This document shows, piece after piece, positions 9,208-17,363 of a DNA stretch of 64,000 nt. Each line of letters begins with the position of its first letter. The stretch's first letter is position 1. A program made the position numbers and the translations under genes. Origin of the DNA: Pseudomonadota bacterium (GTDB taxonomy: Bacteria; Pseudomonadota; Alphaproteobacteria; Rhizobiales; Methylopilaceae); NCBI GenBank assembly GCA_023430145.1, contig JAEZCD010000165.1, forward strand, positions 1 through 64,000, written 5' to 3'. The notes below the pieces were generated by a model. The model was not told the origin of the DNA. It saw only the letters and a program-made list of their open reading frames with translations, and searched no databases.

Positions 9208-10425
9208 ATGCGCGGCATCCTCGTCGTCAATGCCGGCTCCTCGAGCGTCAAGTTCCAAGTGTACGACGCGCGGGGCGATGGCGACCTGCGGCGCGTCGTC
9301 AAGGGCCAGGTCGACGGCATCGCCACCCGGCCCCGCCTGCGCGCCGACGACGCCGACGGCACCCGTCTCGTCGACGAGAGCCATGCGGCCGAGAGGGTCG
9401 CCGACGTGCCGGCAGCGATCATGCTGGCCGGCGAATGGCTCGTCCGCACGCAGGCGCTCGACCTCGTCGCCGTCGGCCATCGCGTCGTGCACGGCGGCGC
9501 CGAATATGCCCGTCCGGTCCTGGTGACGCCGGAGGTGCTGGAGCGCCTCGAGCGCTACGCCTTGCTCGCGCCGCTGCATCAGCCGAACAATCTTTCGCCG
9601 ATCCGGTCGCTGCTCGCGAGCCGGCCGGAGCTGCCGCAGGTCGCCTGCTTCGACACCGCCTTTCACCGCGGCCACGCGGCCGTCGCCGACCACTACGCGA
9701 TTCCCGAGCGCTTCTATGCCGAGGGTGTCCGCCGCTACGGCTTCCACGGGCTATCCTACGAGTTCATCGCCGGCCGCCTGCGCGAGATCGCACCCGAGAT
9801 CGCCGACGGCCGCGTGATCGTCGCCCACCTCGGCAGCGGCGCCTCGATGTGCGCGCTCGCCGGCGGGCGCAGCGTCGAGAGCACGATGGGCTTCACCGCT
9901 CTCGACGGCCTGCCGATGGGCACCCGCTCGGGCCAGATCGATCCGGGCGTGCTCCTCTATTTGCTGCGCGAGAAGGGCATGATGGCCGACGCGGTCGAGG
10001 ATTTCCTCTACCGCGACTGCGGCCTGAAAGGTCTTTCGGGCATCAGCAACGACATGCGCGAGCTCGAGCGGAGCGGCGATCCGCGGGCGGCGTTCGCCAT
10101 TGACCACTTCGTCTACCGCATCGGCCTTTATGCCGGCCTGCTCGCGGCCTCGCTCGGCGGGCTCGACGCCTTCGTCTTCACGGCCGGCATCGGCGAGAAC
10201 TCGGCCGGCATCCGCCGGCGGATCGCCGAAAAGCTCGCCTGGCTCGGCGCCGAGATCGACGCGGCGGCCAACGATGCGGGCGAGCACCTCCTTTCCCGAC
10301 CGTCGAGCCGCGTGCGGCTCTACGCGATCCCGACCGACGAGGAGCTGATGATCGCCCGCCATACGCTCGCGCTGATCGACGGGGCCGGCGCAGCAGCGCC
10401 CGCAGAGGAGGAAGCCCGCCCATGA
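9208..10425 (+). CDS. ackA: Acetate/propionate kinase
   Basis: About 405 residues, standard for the AckA family. Family motifs appear in order: [15 protein letters not shown] at the N-terminus, [58 protein letters not shown] and [13 protein letters not shown]. It transfers phosphate from acyl-phosphate to ADP. The start lies five bases after the pta stop, and the stop overlaps the fabI start as ATGA, so the three genes are clearly one transcriptional and translational unit. Whether acetate, propionate or butyrate is preferred is not decided by these motifs. Confidence 0.96.
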   Translation: MRGILVVNAGSSSVKFQVYDARGDGDLRRVVKGQVDGIATRPRLRADDADGTRLVDESHAAERVADVPAAIMLAGEWLVRTQALDLVAVGHRVVHGGAEYARPVLVTPEVLERLERYALLAPLHQPNNLSPIRSLLASRPELPQVACFDTAFHRGHAAVADHYAIPERFYAEGVRRYGFHGLSYEFIAGRLREIAPEIADGRVIVAHLGSGASMCALAGGRSVESTMGFTALDGLPMGTRSGQIDPGVLLYLLREKGMMADAVEDFLYRDCGLKGLSGISNDMRELERSGDPRAAFAIDHFVYRIGLYAGLLAASLGGLDAFVFTAGIGENSAGIRRRIAEKLAWLGAEIDAAANDAGEHLLSRPSSRVRLYAIPTDEELMIARHTLALIDGAGAAAPAEEEARP

Positions 10426-11204
10426 TCCCCGACGTCAAGGCCAAGCTGCTCGAAGGCAAGCGCGGGCTGATCGTCGGCATCGCCAACGACCAGTCGGTCG
10501 CCTGGGGTTGCGCGAAGGCGTTTCGCGCGCTCGGCGCCGAGCTCGCCGTCACCTACCTCAACGAGAAGGCAAAACCTTTCGTCGAGCCGCTCGCGCGCGA
10601 GCTCGCGGCGCCGATCTTCATGCCGCTCGACGTCCGCGCGGCCGGGCAGCTCGAGGCGGTCTTCGAGCGCATCGACACGAGCTGGGGCCACCTCGACTTC
10701 CTCGTCCACTCGATTGCCTTCTCGCCGAAGGACACGCTGCGCGGCCGCGTCGTCGACGTGCCGCTCGACGGCTTCCTAACGACGATGGACGTCTCCTGCT
10801 GGTCCTTCATCCGCATGGCGCATCTCGCCGAGCCGCTGATGAAGAGCGGCGGATCCCTGTTCGCGATGAGCTATTACGGCAGCCAGCGCGTCGTGAAGAA
10901 CTACAACATCATGGGCGTCGCCAAGGCGGCGCTCGAGGCGGCCGTGCGCTACATGGCGGCCGAGCTCGGGCCGAAGGGCATCCGCGTGCACGCGATCTCC
11001 CCGGGTCCGCTCGCGACGCGCGCCGCCTCCGGCATCCCGGAGTTCGACAAGCTGCTGGAGAAGGCCAAGGGCAAGGCGCCCGCAGGCAGGCTGGTCAGCA
11101 TCGACGATGTCGGCTTCGCCACCGCCTTTCTCGCCCACGACGCCGCGCGCCTCATCACCGGCGACACGCTCTACGTCGATGGCGGCTACCACATCATCGA
11201 TTAG
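10422..11204 (+). CDS. fabI: Enoyl-[acyl-carrier-protein] reductase FabI
   Basis: 260 residues, an SDR-type enoyl-ACP reductase. The N-terminal [15 protein letters not shown] is the divergent NAD-binding loop specific to FabI, and the catalytic Tyr-x6-Lys is YNIMGVAK (Tyr161, Lys168). [16 protein letters not shown] is the substrate-loop region and [12 protein letters not shown] the C-terminal signature. It reduces trans-2-enoyl-ACP with NAD(P)H in fatty acid synthesis. It overlaps the kinase gene by four bases. Its place in a pta-ackA operon, away from other fab genes, suggests a second, specialised FabI rather than the housekeeping copy. Confidence 0.95.
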   Translation: MIPDVKAKLLEGKRGLIVGIANDQSVAWGCAKAFRALGAELAVTYLNEKAKPFVEPLARELAAPIFMPLDVRAAGQLEAVFERIDTSWGHLDFLVHSIAFSPKDTLRGRVVDVPLDGFLTTMDVSCWSFIRMAHLAEPLMKSGGSLFAMSYYGSQRVVKNYNIMGVAKAALEAAVRYMAAELGPKGIRVHAISPGPLATRAASGIPEFDKLLEKAKGKAPAGRLVSIDDVGFATAFLAHDAARLITGDTLYVDGGYHIID

Positions 11205-11207
11205 CGG

Positions 11208-11230
11208 CGCCGGGCGCTGCCGCCCCGGCG
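11208..11230. terminator. Hairpin between convergent fabI and SDR genes
   Basis: Stem CGCCGGG (11208-11214) / CCCGGCG (11224-11230) with a nine-base loop, filling the 31-base gap between two convergent stop codons. It could act as a bidirectional terminator. No T-tract is present. Confidence 0.5.
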
Positions 11231-11235
11231 AGAGC

Positions 11236-12000
11236 TCAGAACTGCACGCCGCGCGTGAGAGCGCCGTCGACGACGAGGTTGGTGCCGGTGGTAAAGCTCG
11301 AGGCGGGGCTCGCGATGAAGACCACGGCGTTGGCGATCTCCTGCGGGGTCGCCATGCGGCCCGTCGGGTTCAGCGCCAGCGAGGCCGCGAACAGCTCCGG
11401 ATTGCCCTTCTCGATGCTCTCCCACACGCCGCCGGCAAAGTAGGTGTTGCCGGGGGAGACGGTGTTGGCGCGGATGTTCTTGCCCGCGAGGTTGTAGGCG
11501 AGCCCCTGCGTGTAGTGGATGATCGCCGCCTTCGACGCACCATAGGCGCCCCAGACGACGTCGATCTCGCGGCCCGAGACCGAGGAGATGGTGACGATCG
11601 AGCCGGCCTTGCTCTTCTCGAGGAACGGCATGGCGGCGTCGATCACGCGTACAGTGTGCATGATGTCGGTCTGAAAGCCTTTCGCCCAGCTCTCCTCGGA
11701 GGAGCCGAAGGCGAGCGCGCTGACATTGGCGACGACGATGTCGATGCCCCCGAGCTTTTCGCCCGCCTCCGCGACCCAGGCGGCGAGCGCCGGGCCGTCG
11801 GCGACGTCGACGCCGGAGCCGAGCACTTTTACGCCGGTCGTCTTTGCGATGTCCGCTGCGACCGCCGCCGCCTCGGCCGCGTTGCGTGAGCAGAGTGCGA
11901 CGTCGGCGCCCTCGCGCGCGAACGTCTCGGCGATGGCGAGGCCGATGCCCTTCGTGCCGCCGGTGACGATCGCCTTCTTGCCCTTCAGCCCCAGATCCAT
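11236..12000 (-). CDS. SDR-family oxidoreductase
   Basis: About 254 residues, a classical short-chain dehydrogenase. The cofactor motif is TGGTKGIG near residues 13-20, the NAG-type motif is replaced by VANVSA, and the catalytic YGASK is present with an upstream serine (TISSVSG). The C-terminus reads TGTNLVVDGALTRGVQF. It is the last gene of the leftward amide-import operon, 36 bases after the acetamidase stop. The substrate is unknown; position suggests it handles a product of amide hydrolysis or an unrelated aldehyde/alcohol. An in-frame GTG two codons upstream is a possible alternative start. Confidence 0.9.
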   Translation of the reverse strand: MDLGLKGKKAIVTGGTKGIGLAIAETFAREGADVALCSRNAAEAAAVAADIAKTTGVKVLGSGVDVADGPALAAWVAEAGEKLGGIDIVVANVSALAFGSSEESWAKGFQTDIMHTVRVIDAAMPFLEKSKAGSIVTISSVSGREIDVVWGAYGASKAAIIHYTQGLAYNLAGKNIRANTVSPGNTYFAGGVWESIEKGNPELFAASLALNPTGRMATPQEIANAVVFIASPASSFTTGTNLVVDGALTRGVQF

Positions 12001-12036
12001 GCGCACCCCCGAAAAAACGTCGCCTGTGTCGGCCGC

Positions 12037-12960
12037 TCAGCCCCGGAAGGTCTCCAGAATGGCCTTCGGCACCTTGCAAATATAGGTGTACTTCGGATTG
12101 ACCACCTGCGTGCAGCGCGCCTCGGCGATTTGGCCGAGCAGCATATAGCCCTCGGGCTCCGGCACGCCCCACTCGTCGGCCATCCAATAAATCATCTCCT
12201 CGAAGGCGAGGCGCATCGCGTCCTCGAGCGGCCGCGCGCAGCCGGTCGTGCAGATGTGCGTCGCCGTCTCGATGCGCGGATGGCCGAGCCGCGCCGGCGC
12301 CGGCGACAGGCTCACACGCACCGTGAGGTTGGCGGCGATCTCGGTCGCGCCCATGCCGTTAGCCTCGCCGTCGCCCTGGATGGCGTGGCAGTCGCCGAGG
12401 AAGAGATAGGCACCGGGCCGCTCGACGCGGAACATCACCGTGCTGCCCGTGGTCACCTCCTGCACGTCGAGATTGCCGCCATGCGTGCCGTTGTCGACCG
12501 TCAGCACGGCGCCGTGCTTGGGCGCGACGCCGATAACGCCGATCATCGGCCGCACCGGCAGCTTCAGCTTCTCGCTCCAGTGCACGACGCCGTCGCTCAC
12601 CTCCATGACGCGCGTCTGTATGCCGAACTCCTTGCGCCGCACCCAGTCCGGGAACATGCCGATGCCGGGCCAGAGCGCCGTGAAACCGATCTTGTCGAGC
12701 TCCATGTCCAAAATCTCGACGCTCAGCATGTCGCCCGGCTTGGCGCCGGTGATCTCGATCGGCCCGGTGGCGCCGTTGACGTAGGGCAGGGTGACGTCCT
12801 CCGCCGCCAGTTGCTGGCCGACGAAGCGGATGGTGCCGTCATTGACGTTGATCGTGCATTCCACGAGCGCCGTCTCGCCGGGAGCGAGCGCGGCGACGAA
12901 GGGCACGTCGCCGGACAGCGCGTACTTGATGTTGCCGGCCTTTTGGACGTGCAGCGGCAT
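12037..12960 (-). CDS. Acetamidase/formamidase family protein (copy 1)
   Basis: About 307 residues, the usual size for FmdA/AmdA amidohydrolases. Features include the DMLSVEILDMELD strand, DNGTHGGNLDVQEVTTGSTVMFRVERPGAYLFLGDCHAIQGDGEANGMG region with GDCHAIQGDGE as the active-site hallmark, and a C-terminal PEGYMLLGQIAEARCTQVVNPKYTYICKVPK. GGAGGG lies just before the ATG at 12960. Family enzymes hydrolyse short amides to ammonia and the acid. It follows an ABC importer and precedes an SDR in the same leftward operon. A second paralogue is encoded at 16366-17304, so the two may differ in amide specificity. Confidence 0.9.
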   Translation of the reverse strand: MPLHVQKAGNIKYALSGDVPFVAALAPGETALVECTINVNDGTIRFVGQQLAAEDVTLPYVNGATGPIEITGAKPGDMLSVEILDMELDKIGFTALWPGIGMFPDWVRRKEFGIQTRVMEVSDGVVHWSEKLKLPVRPMIGVIGVAPKHGAVLTVDNGTHGGNLDVQEVTTGSTVMFRVERPGAYLFLGDCHAIQGDGEANGMGATEIAANLTVRVSLSPAPARLGHPRIETATHICTTGCARPLEDAMRLAFEEMIYWMADEWGVPEPEGYMLLGQIAEARCTQVVNPKYTYICKVPKAILETFRG

Positions 12961-12994
12961 GGTTCCCTCCAACCCGTTTCTCGACGATGCCTGT

Positions 12995-13845
12995 TCAGCC
13001 GACGGTGCGCCAGGGCGTCAACAGACGCTCGATGCGGCCGACGATGAAGGTGAGGATCAGCGCCAGCGCGATCGTCGCCACCAGCGTCGCGAACACCTTT
13101 GGGATGATGTAGAGCGACCCCGCCTTGAAGATCGCATGGCCGAGGCCCTCCGACGAGGACATGAACTCGCCGACGATGGCGCCGATCAGCGCGAAGCCGA
13201 CCGTCAGCTTCAGCCCGGCAAAAATGTCGGTCAGCGAGGCCGGCACGACGAGCTTGCGAAAGATCTGGAATTTTTTGGCGCCCAGCGTCCGCATCAGGGA
13301 TCGACGCCCATCGCGCCCTTGTAGGACGTCACCAGCGCGACGACGACCACCGATAGCGTCGACATGGCGATCTTCGAGGAGAGCCCGGTGCCGAACCAGA
13401 TGATGATGATCGGCGCCAGCGCGATGATCGGAATCGAGCCGATGGCGATGATGAAGGGCTGCATCACCTGCGAGACGAAGCGCGAGTACCAGAGCGCGAG
13501 GCCGAGCGCGGTGCCGATGACGTTGCCGACGAGGAAGCCGAGCACCGTCTCCATGCCGGTGACATAGGTGTCGCGCCAGAGGCTGCCGTCGCGCGCCATC
13601 TGCACGAGAAAGCCGGCGATCGCCGAGGGGCGGCCGAACATGAAGGCCGACTGGCTGCTCTGCGCGGTCGTCCATTCCCACCAGGCGAGGAAGCCGGCGA
13701 GCACCAGGATCTGCGTGCCGAGGACGAGCGCGGCGTTGCGGAGCGCCGCGCGGCGCGCCTTGCGGCTCTCGATCGCCAGCCGGTCCTCGGCCGCCTGGAC
13801 GGGGCGACTGGCGGCCTCCGCGCTGCCGCGTGCGAGATCGGTCAC
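12995..13845 (-). pseudogene. NitT/TauT-type ABC permease, frameshifted
   Basis: The permease is split between two frames. The first part starts at GTG 13845 (GTGA overlap with the ATPase stop) and reads TDLARGSAEAA... through five to six helices to SYKGAMGVDP, then meets a TGA at 13294-13296. In the next frame the protein resumes at once with LMRTLGAKKFQIFRKLVVPASLTDI and runs to the natural end ERLLTPWRTVG. A loss of 3n+1 bases near 13297-13304, within the cytoplasmic coupling loop, explains both halves. Everything else looks intact, so this is either a recent inactivating mutation or a one-base sequencing or assembly error. Intact, it would be the roughly 283-residue inner-membrane subunit of the importer. 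Confidence 0.85.
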
Positions 13846-14654
13846 TGGCGCGCCACCTCGAGGTCGGCCCAGAGACGGCGGACATAGTCCGCGAATCGCG
13901 GGCTCTCGCGGGCCGCGATCATGTTGTCGCGCGCAACGCCGAGCTCGATGTCGTAGATCGCCTTCACCCGCGTCGGCCGCTTGGAGAGCACGATGACGCG
14001 GTCCGACACCGAGATCGCCTCCTCGATATCGTGTGTGATGAGCAGCGCCGAGCGGCCGCTGCCGCGCACGAGCTTCACCGTGTCGCTCTCGATCAACAGC
14101 TTGGTCTGGAAGTCGAGCGCGGCGAACGGCTCGTCGAGCAGCAGCACCTCCGGCTCGTTGACGAGGGTGCGGGCGAGCGCAACGCGCTGCCGCATGCCGC
14201 CGGACAGCGTCGCCGGATAGTTGTCGGCGAAGCCATGCAGGCCGAGCTGGTCCAGCATGGTGCGGGCTCGGTTCTCGGCCTCGGCCGACGGCACGCGCCG
14301 GATCTCGAGGCCGAGCATGACGTTGGCGAGCGCCGTCCGCCAGGGGAACAGGAGGTCCTTCTGCAGCATGTAGCCGACGCCGGCGGGCTGCCCGGCGGTC
14401 TCCGCTCCGTACCAGCGGACGATGCCGGTATCGGGCGCCAGCAAGCCGCACAGCACGTTCAGCAGCGTCGTCTTGCCGCAGCCGGACGGCCCGACGAGAC
14501 TGACGATCTCGCCGCGGCCGAGGCTGAGGCTGATGTCGCCGATCACGGGCACGACGGCCCGGCTGCCCACATAGCTCTTCGACACCCGCTCGACCTCGAG
14601 CGGCGGATCGCCCATGGAGGACGCAGCGAGCGCCGCCGCCCCGGCCGACACCAC
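13842..14654 (-). CDS. NitT/TauT-type ABC transporter ATPase
   Basis: Up to 270 residues from the GTG at 14654, which overlaps the binding-protein stop; an ATG at 14612 (MGDPPLEVERV) would give 256. Walker A is GPSGCGKT, the signature LSGGMRQR, Walker B VLLLDEPF, with D-loop ALDFQTK and H-loop LITHDIEEA. The pattern is that of SsuB/TauB/NrtD-like ATPases for sulfonates, nitrate, amides or related small solutes. It sits between the binding protein and the frameshifted permease. Since an acetamidase follows, an amide or amide-like substrate is plausible but inferred only from context. Confidence 0.93.
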   Translation of the reverse strand: MVSAGAAALAASSMGDPPLEVERVSKSYVGSRAVVPVIGDISLSLGRGEIVSLVGPSGCGKTTLLNVLCGLLAPDTGIVRWYGAETAGQPAGVGYMLQKDLLFPWRTALANVMLGLEIRRVPSAEAENRARTMLDQLGLHGFADNYPATLSGGMRQRVALARTLVNEPEVLLLDEPFAALDFQTKLLIESDTVKLVRGSGRSALLITHDIEEAISVSDRVIVLSKRPTRVKAIYDIELGVARDNMIAARESPRFADYVRRLWADLEVARQ

Positions 14655-15667
14655 TATCCGCCGAGCTGCTGGATCGCCTTGTCAGCGAACGAGTTGTCGA
14701 TCACCTCGCTGAACGGGACGGTACCCTTGATGTTCTTCAGATAGAGCTGCATGTCCATGAGATTCTTCCACTGATCCTCCTTGGTCTTCACCGACTGAGC
14801 GGGGATCAGATACTTCAGCTGGGCGTCGATGGCCTTGTCGACGACCTCGCCCGGCAGATCCGGGAACTCCTTGCGCGCGACCTGCTTGGCGAAGGCCGGA
14901 TCGGCATAGGTCTTGCGCGAGGCCTCCTCGAAGCTCGTCACGAGCGCCTGCACCATCTCCGGATCTTTCGCGATCGTCGTCGGCAGCACCATGATACCGG
15001 TGTTGCAGAACGGGCCGATATAATTCGAGAAGTCGAACACGACCTTCGCGCCCTGCGCCTCCGCGGCGGCGACGTTCGGCTGGTAGGCGATGGCGATGTC
15101 GGCCTGGCCCGCCAGCATGGCGCCGATCTCGGTGCCGGGGTTGACCGGCACGATGAAGGCGTCGGTGCCGACCTTCATGCCGGCCTGCTCCAGCATGCGC
15201 TTGGCGACGCTGAAATTGGTGTTCGGCTCGGGCGAGGTGACGATCTTCTTGCCCTTCAGCATCTTCGGATCGGAGAACGGCTCCATGGTCTTGGAGACAC
15301 CGAAATAATGCGCCCGCTGCACGACCGTCCCGACGACGACGCCAGGACCGCCGTTCTCGCGCGACAGCACCGCCATGGTGGCGTCGCCGATGGCGAAGTC
15401 GGCCGAGCCGCCGAGCACGGCGGCGAAGGTCTGCGTGTCGCCGCCGGCGGCGGTGACCTTCATGTCGAGGCCGTTCTTCTCGAAGATGCCGGCATGCATG
15501 CCGACATAGAGATTTATGTAGCCGAGGTTGTGCACCGCCTCGCTGAAATTCACCGTCTTCAGCGGTGCCGCGGCGGCGCCCCGGACGAGCCCCGGGGCGG
15601 CGAGGGCTGCGGCGGTCGCTGCCGACACCTGAAGGAAAGCGCGGCGATGCAGAAGGCCATCTTTCAT
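14654..15667 (-). CDS. NitT/TauT-type ABC substrate-binding protein
   Basis: About 337 residues. I chose the ATG at 15667 (MKDGLLHRRAFLQVSAATAAALAAPG), which gives a twin-arginine signal (RRAFLQ) and has GGGAG upstream; the longer frame adds 38 non-family residues. The mature part shows SsuA/THI5-like features: GYINLYVGMHAGIFEKNGLDM, AAVLGGSADFAIGDATMAVL and PGTEIGAMLAGQADIAIAYQPN. It should bind the solute in the periplasm and feed the adjacent ATPase and permease. It is the first gene of the amide-locus operon. The perfect 12-bp palindrome at 15863-15890 lies 196 bases upstream of its start. Confidence 0.92.
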   Translation of the reverse strand: MKDGLLHRRAFLQVSAATAAALAAPGLVRGAAAAPLKTVNFSEAVHNLGYINLYVGMHAGIFEKNGLDMKVTAAGGDTQTFAAVLGGSADFAIGDATMAVLSRENGGPGVVVGTVVQRAHYFGVSKTMEPFSDPKMLKGKKIVTSPEPNTNFSVAKRMLEQAGMKVGTDAFIVPVNPGTEIGAMLAGQADIAIAYQPNVAAAEAQGAKVVFDFSNYIGPFCNTGIMVLPTTIAKDPEMVQALVTSFEEASRKTYADPAFAKQVARKEFPDLPGEVVDKAIDAQLKYLIPAQSVKTKEDQWKNLMDMQLYLKNIKGTVPFSEVIDNSFADKAIQQLGG

Positions 15668-15862
15668 CGTGAGTCTCCCGGTCGTGGTCGCCGTCTTTCG
15701 GCGCGTCGGACGCGGATCATTGCCCGTCGCGCCCCGCTCACAAGTCCAAGTTTTCGGCGCCTGCGGGCCGGGTCTGGCCAATCGATGAACAGTTCACGCA
15801 AGTGTTCTCACCCGATCGCGCACATGGGCGCACAACACCCGTCACCTCGCCTCGCTGGGCAG

Positions 15863-15890
15863 CGCATTCTGGCAAAAGTGCCAGAATGCG
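15863..15890. repeat. Perfect 12-bp inverted repeat, operator or terminator
   Basis: Arms CGCATTCTGGCA (15863-15874) and TGCCAGAATGCG (15879-15890) around AAAG. It is the strongest perfect palindrome in this part of the window. It lies 13 bases past the stop of the orphan DNA-binding gene and upstream of the ABC binding-protein start, both read leftward. It could therefore terminate the first gene or be an operator for the second. No T-tract follows on the minus strand, and the 4-base loop suits a hairpin. Confidence 0.6.
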
Positions 15891-15903
15891 AGGCTCGCCC
15901 CGC

Positions 15904-16269
15904 CTATTGTTTGCGCATCGGCTGGGCGTCGCAGCGTCCGGTGCGCAGGGACGCGAAGAACTCGCGCGCCACCCGCGGGACGGGCTTTCCGCTCTCGTCC
16001 GGCCGCCTCGTCTCGGCGGCGGCGCGCTTCGGCTTGGCCGGCTCGTGCACGAGATCCTCGATCAGCGCGCGCAGCCGCCGGTTCTCCATCTGCAGCGCGC
16101 GCAGCTCGGCAAGGCCGCCCGGCCCGAGGCCGCCAAAACGCTGCCGCCACCGGTAGAAGGTGCGCGGCGACACCTCGGCCATGCGGCAGATCTGCGCGAT
16201 CGGCGTTCCGGCATCGGACTCGCGCAAGAGGCCGATGATCTCGCTGTCGGTGAACTCGGAGCGTCGCAT
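15904..16269 (-). CDS. Orphan IS3 OrfA-like helix-turn-helix protein
   Basis: About 121 residues. The N-terminus reads RRSEFTDSEIIGLLRESDAGTPIAQICRMAEVSPRTFYRWRQRFGG, a Tnp_1 (IS3 OrfA) helix-turn-helix, followed by a leucine-rich helix (LAELRALQMENRRLRALIEDLVHE) like the OrfA zipper. The tail is short, basic and unlike OrfA. No OrfB integrase, no frameshift junction and no terminal inverted repeats are visible, so this is not an insertion sequence. GGAAG lies seven bases before the ATG at 16269; a GTG two codons earlier is possible. It may be a domesticated transposase fragment acting as a regulator of the divergent amidase genes. Confidence 0.75.
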   Translation of the reverse strand: MRRSEFTDSEIIGLLRESDAGTPIAQICRMAEVSPRTFYRWRQRFGGLGPGGLAELRALQMENRRLRALIEDLVHEPAKPKRAAAETRRPDESGKPVPRVAREFFASLRTGRCDAQPMRKQ

Positions 16270-16365
16270 GTACACACTTCCGCGAGCAGCCCCCCGGGCC
16301 GCGTGTTAGAGGATGTGCCCCGCCATCTCGCGAGGGTGGCATTCAAGGTGCATGCCAGAGCCGCC

Positions 16366-17304
16366 ATGGTGACGCGCCACGAGATACCGCCGAGCCCGGA
16401 GACCATGGTCTGGGGCTATCTCGACGCCGAGACGCCGCCCGTCCTCGAGGTGGAGTCCGGCGACATCGTCACGCTCCACTCCTTCCCGGCCGGCGGCTGG
16501 GACGTGCTGCCACCCGACCGTTCGGTCGTCGATGCGGACTATCTCGCGGCGCTGGCGACGATGCAGCAGGGCCCCGGCCCGCATTTCATCACCGGCCCGG
16601 TCTATGTCCGCGGCGCCCGCCCCGGCGGCGTGCTGCAGGTCGACATCCTCGACGTGCAGATCCGGCAGGACTGGGGCTTCGTCCTCCTCCTGCCGCTCGC
16701 CGGCACTCTGATCGACGAGTTCCAGGAGTTCGACGCGATCCATCCGCGCATCGACCGCGCGCGCGGCGTTGCCACCATGCCCTGGGGGACCGAGATCCCG
16801 CTCGATCCGTTCTTCGGCATCCTCGCCACGGCGCCGCCGCCGCGCTGGGGGCGCTGCGGCTCGCCGGTACCGCGCGCCTTCGGCGGCAACATGGACAACA
16901 AGGAGCTGAAGCCCGGCGCCACGCTCTATCTGCCGATCTTCAACGAGGGCGCGCTGTTCTATGCCGGCGACGGCCACGCCGTGCAGGGCGACGGCGAGGT
17001 CTGCATCACCGCGCTCGAGACCGGCGTCACCGGCACGTTCCGTCTCACCTTGCGCAACGACATGGCGCTCGACTGGCCGTTCGCGGAGAATGCGACGCAC
17101 CTCATCTCCATCGGCCTCGACGAGGATCTGGACGACGCCGCCAAAAAGGCGGTGAGCGAGATGGTGCGGCACGTCTGCCAGCGGTCGAACCGCTCCCGCA
17201 ACGAGGCCTACATGCTGTGCTCGCTCGTCGGGAACCTGCGCGTGACGCAGATGGTGGACGGCAACAAGGGCGCCCACATGATGTTCCCGAAGGCCTATCT
17301 CTGA
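16366..17304 (+). CDS. Acetamidase/formamidase family protein (copy 2)
   Basis: About 312 residues from the ATG at 16366; the open frame extends far upstream but with non-family, arginine-rich sequence. Family features are VWGYLDAETPPVLEVESGDIVTLHS at the N-terminus, ALFYAGDGHAVQGDGEVCITALE around the active site and SRNEAYMLCSLVGNLRVTQMVDGNKGAHMMFPK at the end. It belongs to a different subgroup from the leftward copy 1, as the motifs differ (GDGHAVQGDGE against GDCHAIQGDGE). It is divergent from the orphan helix-turn-helix gene, with which it shares a roughly 95-base promoter region, and ends at a strong hairpin. Confidence 0.9.
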   Translation: MVTRHEIPPSPETMVWGYLDAETPPVLEVESGDIVTLHSFPAGGWDVLPPDRSVVDADYLAALATMQQGPGPHFITGPVYVRGARPGGVLQVDILDVQIRQDWGFVLLLPLAGTLIDEFQEFDAIHPRIDRARGVATMPWGTEIPLDPFFGILATAPPPRWGRCGSPVPRAFGGNMDNKELKPGATLYLPIFNEGALFYAGDGHAVQGDGEVCITALETGVTGTFRLTLRNDMALDWPFAENATHLISIGLDEDLDDAAKKAVSEMVRHVCQRSNRSRNEAYMLCSLVGNLRVTQMVDGNKGAHMMFPKAYL

Positions 17305-17319
17305 GGGCGCCCGAGATCG

Positions 17320-17344
17320 CCGGCGGGGGCTTTCTCCCCGCCGG
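17320..17344. terminator. Hairpin terminator between amidase 2 and iorB-like gene
   Basis: Perfect 9-bp stem CCGGCGGGG (17320-17328) / CCCCGCCGG (17336-17344) with loop GCTTTCT, 15 bases past the amidase stop and 19 bases past the convergent iorB-like stop. It is well placed to end both transcripts. Confidence 0.65.
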
Positions 17345-17363
17345 AGATGTTTGCGGAACGGCC

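Noticed and set aside
13846..14451. N-terminal extension of the frameshifted permease into the ATPase gene
   Set aside because: The upstream part is the ATPase gene read in another frame; the GTG at 13845 with a GTGA overlap is the natural start.
15904..16269. A complete IS3-family insertion sequence
   Set aside because: There is no OrfB integrase, no programmed frameshift, no terminal inverted repeats and no target duplication; only an OrfA-like helix-turn-helix is present.
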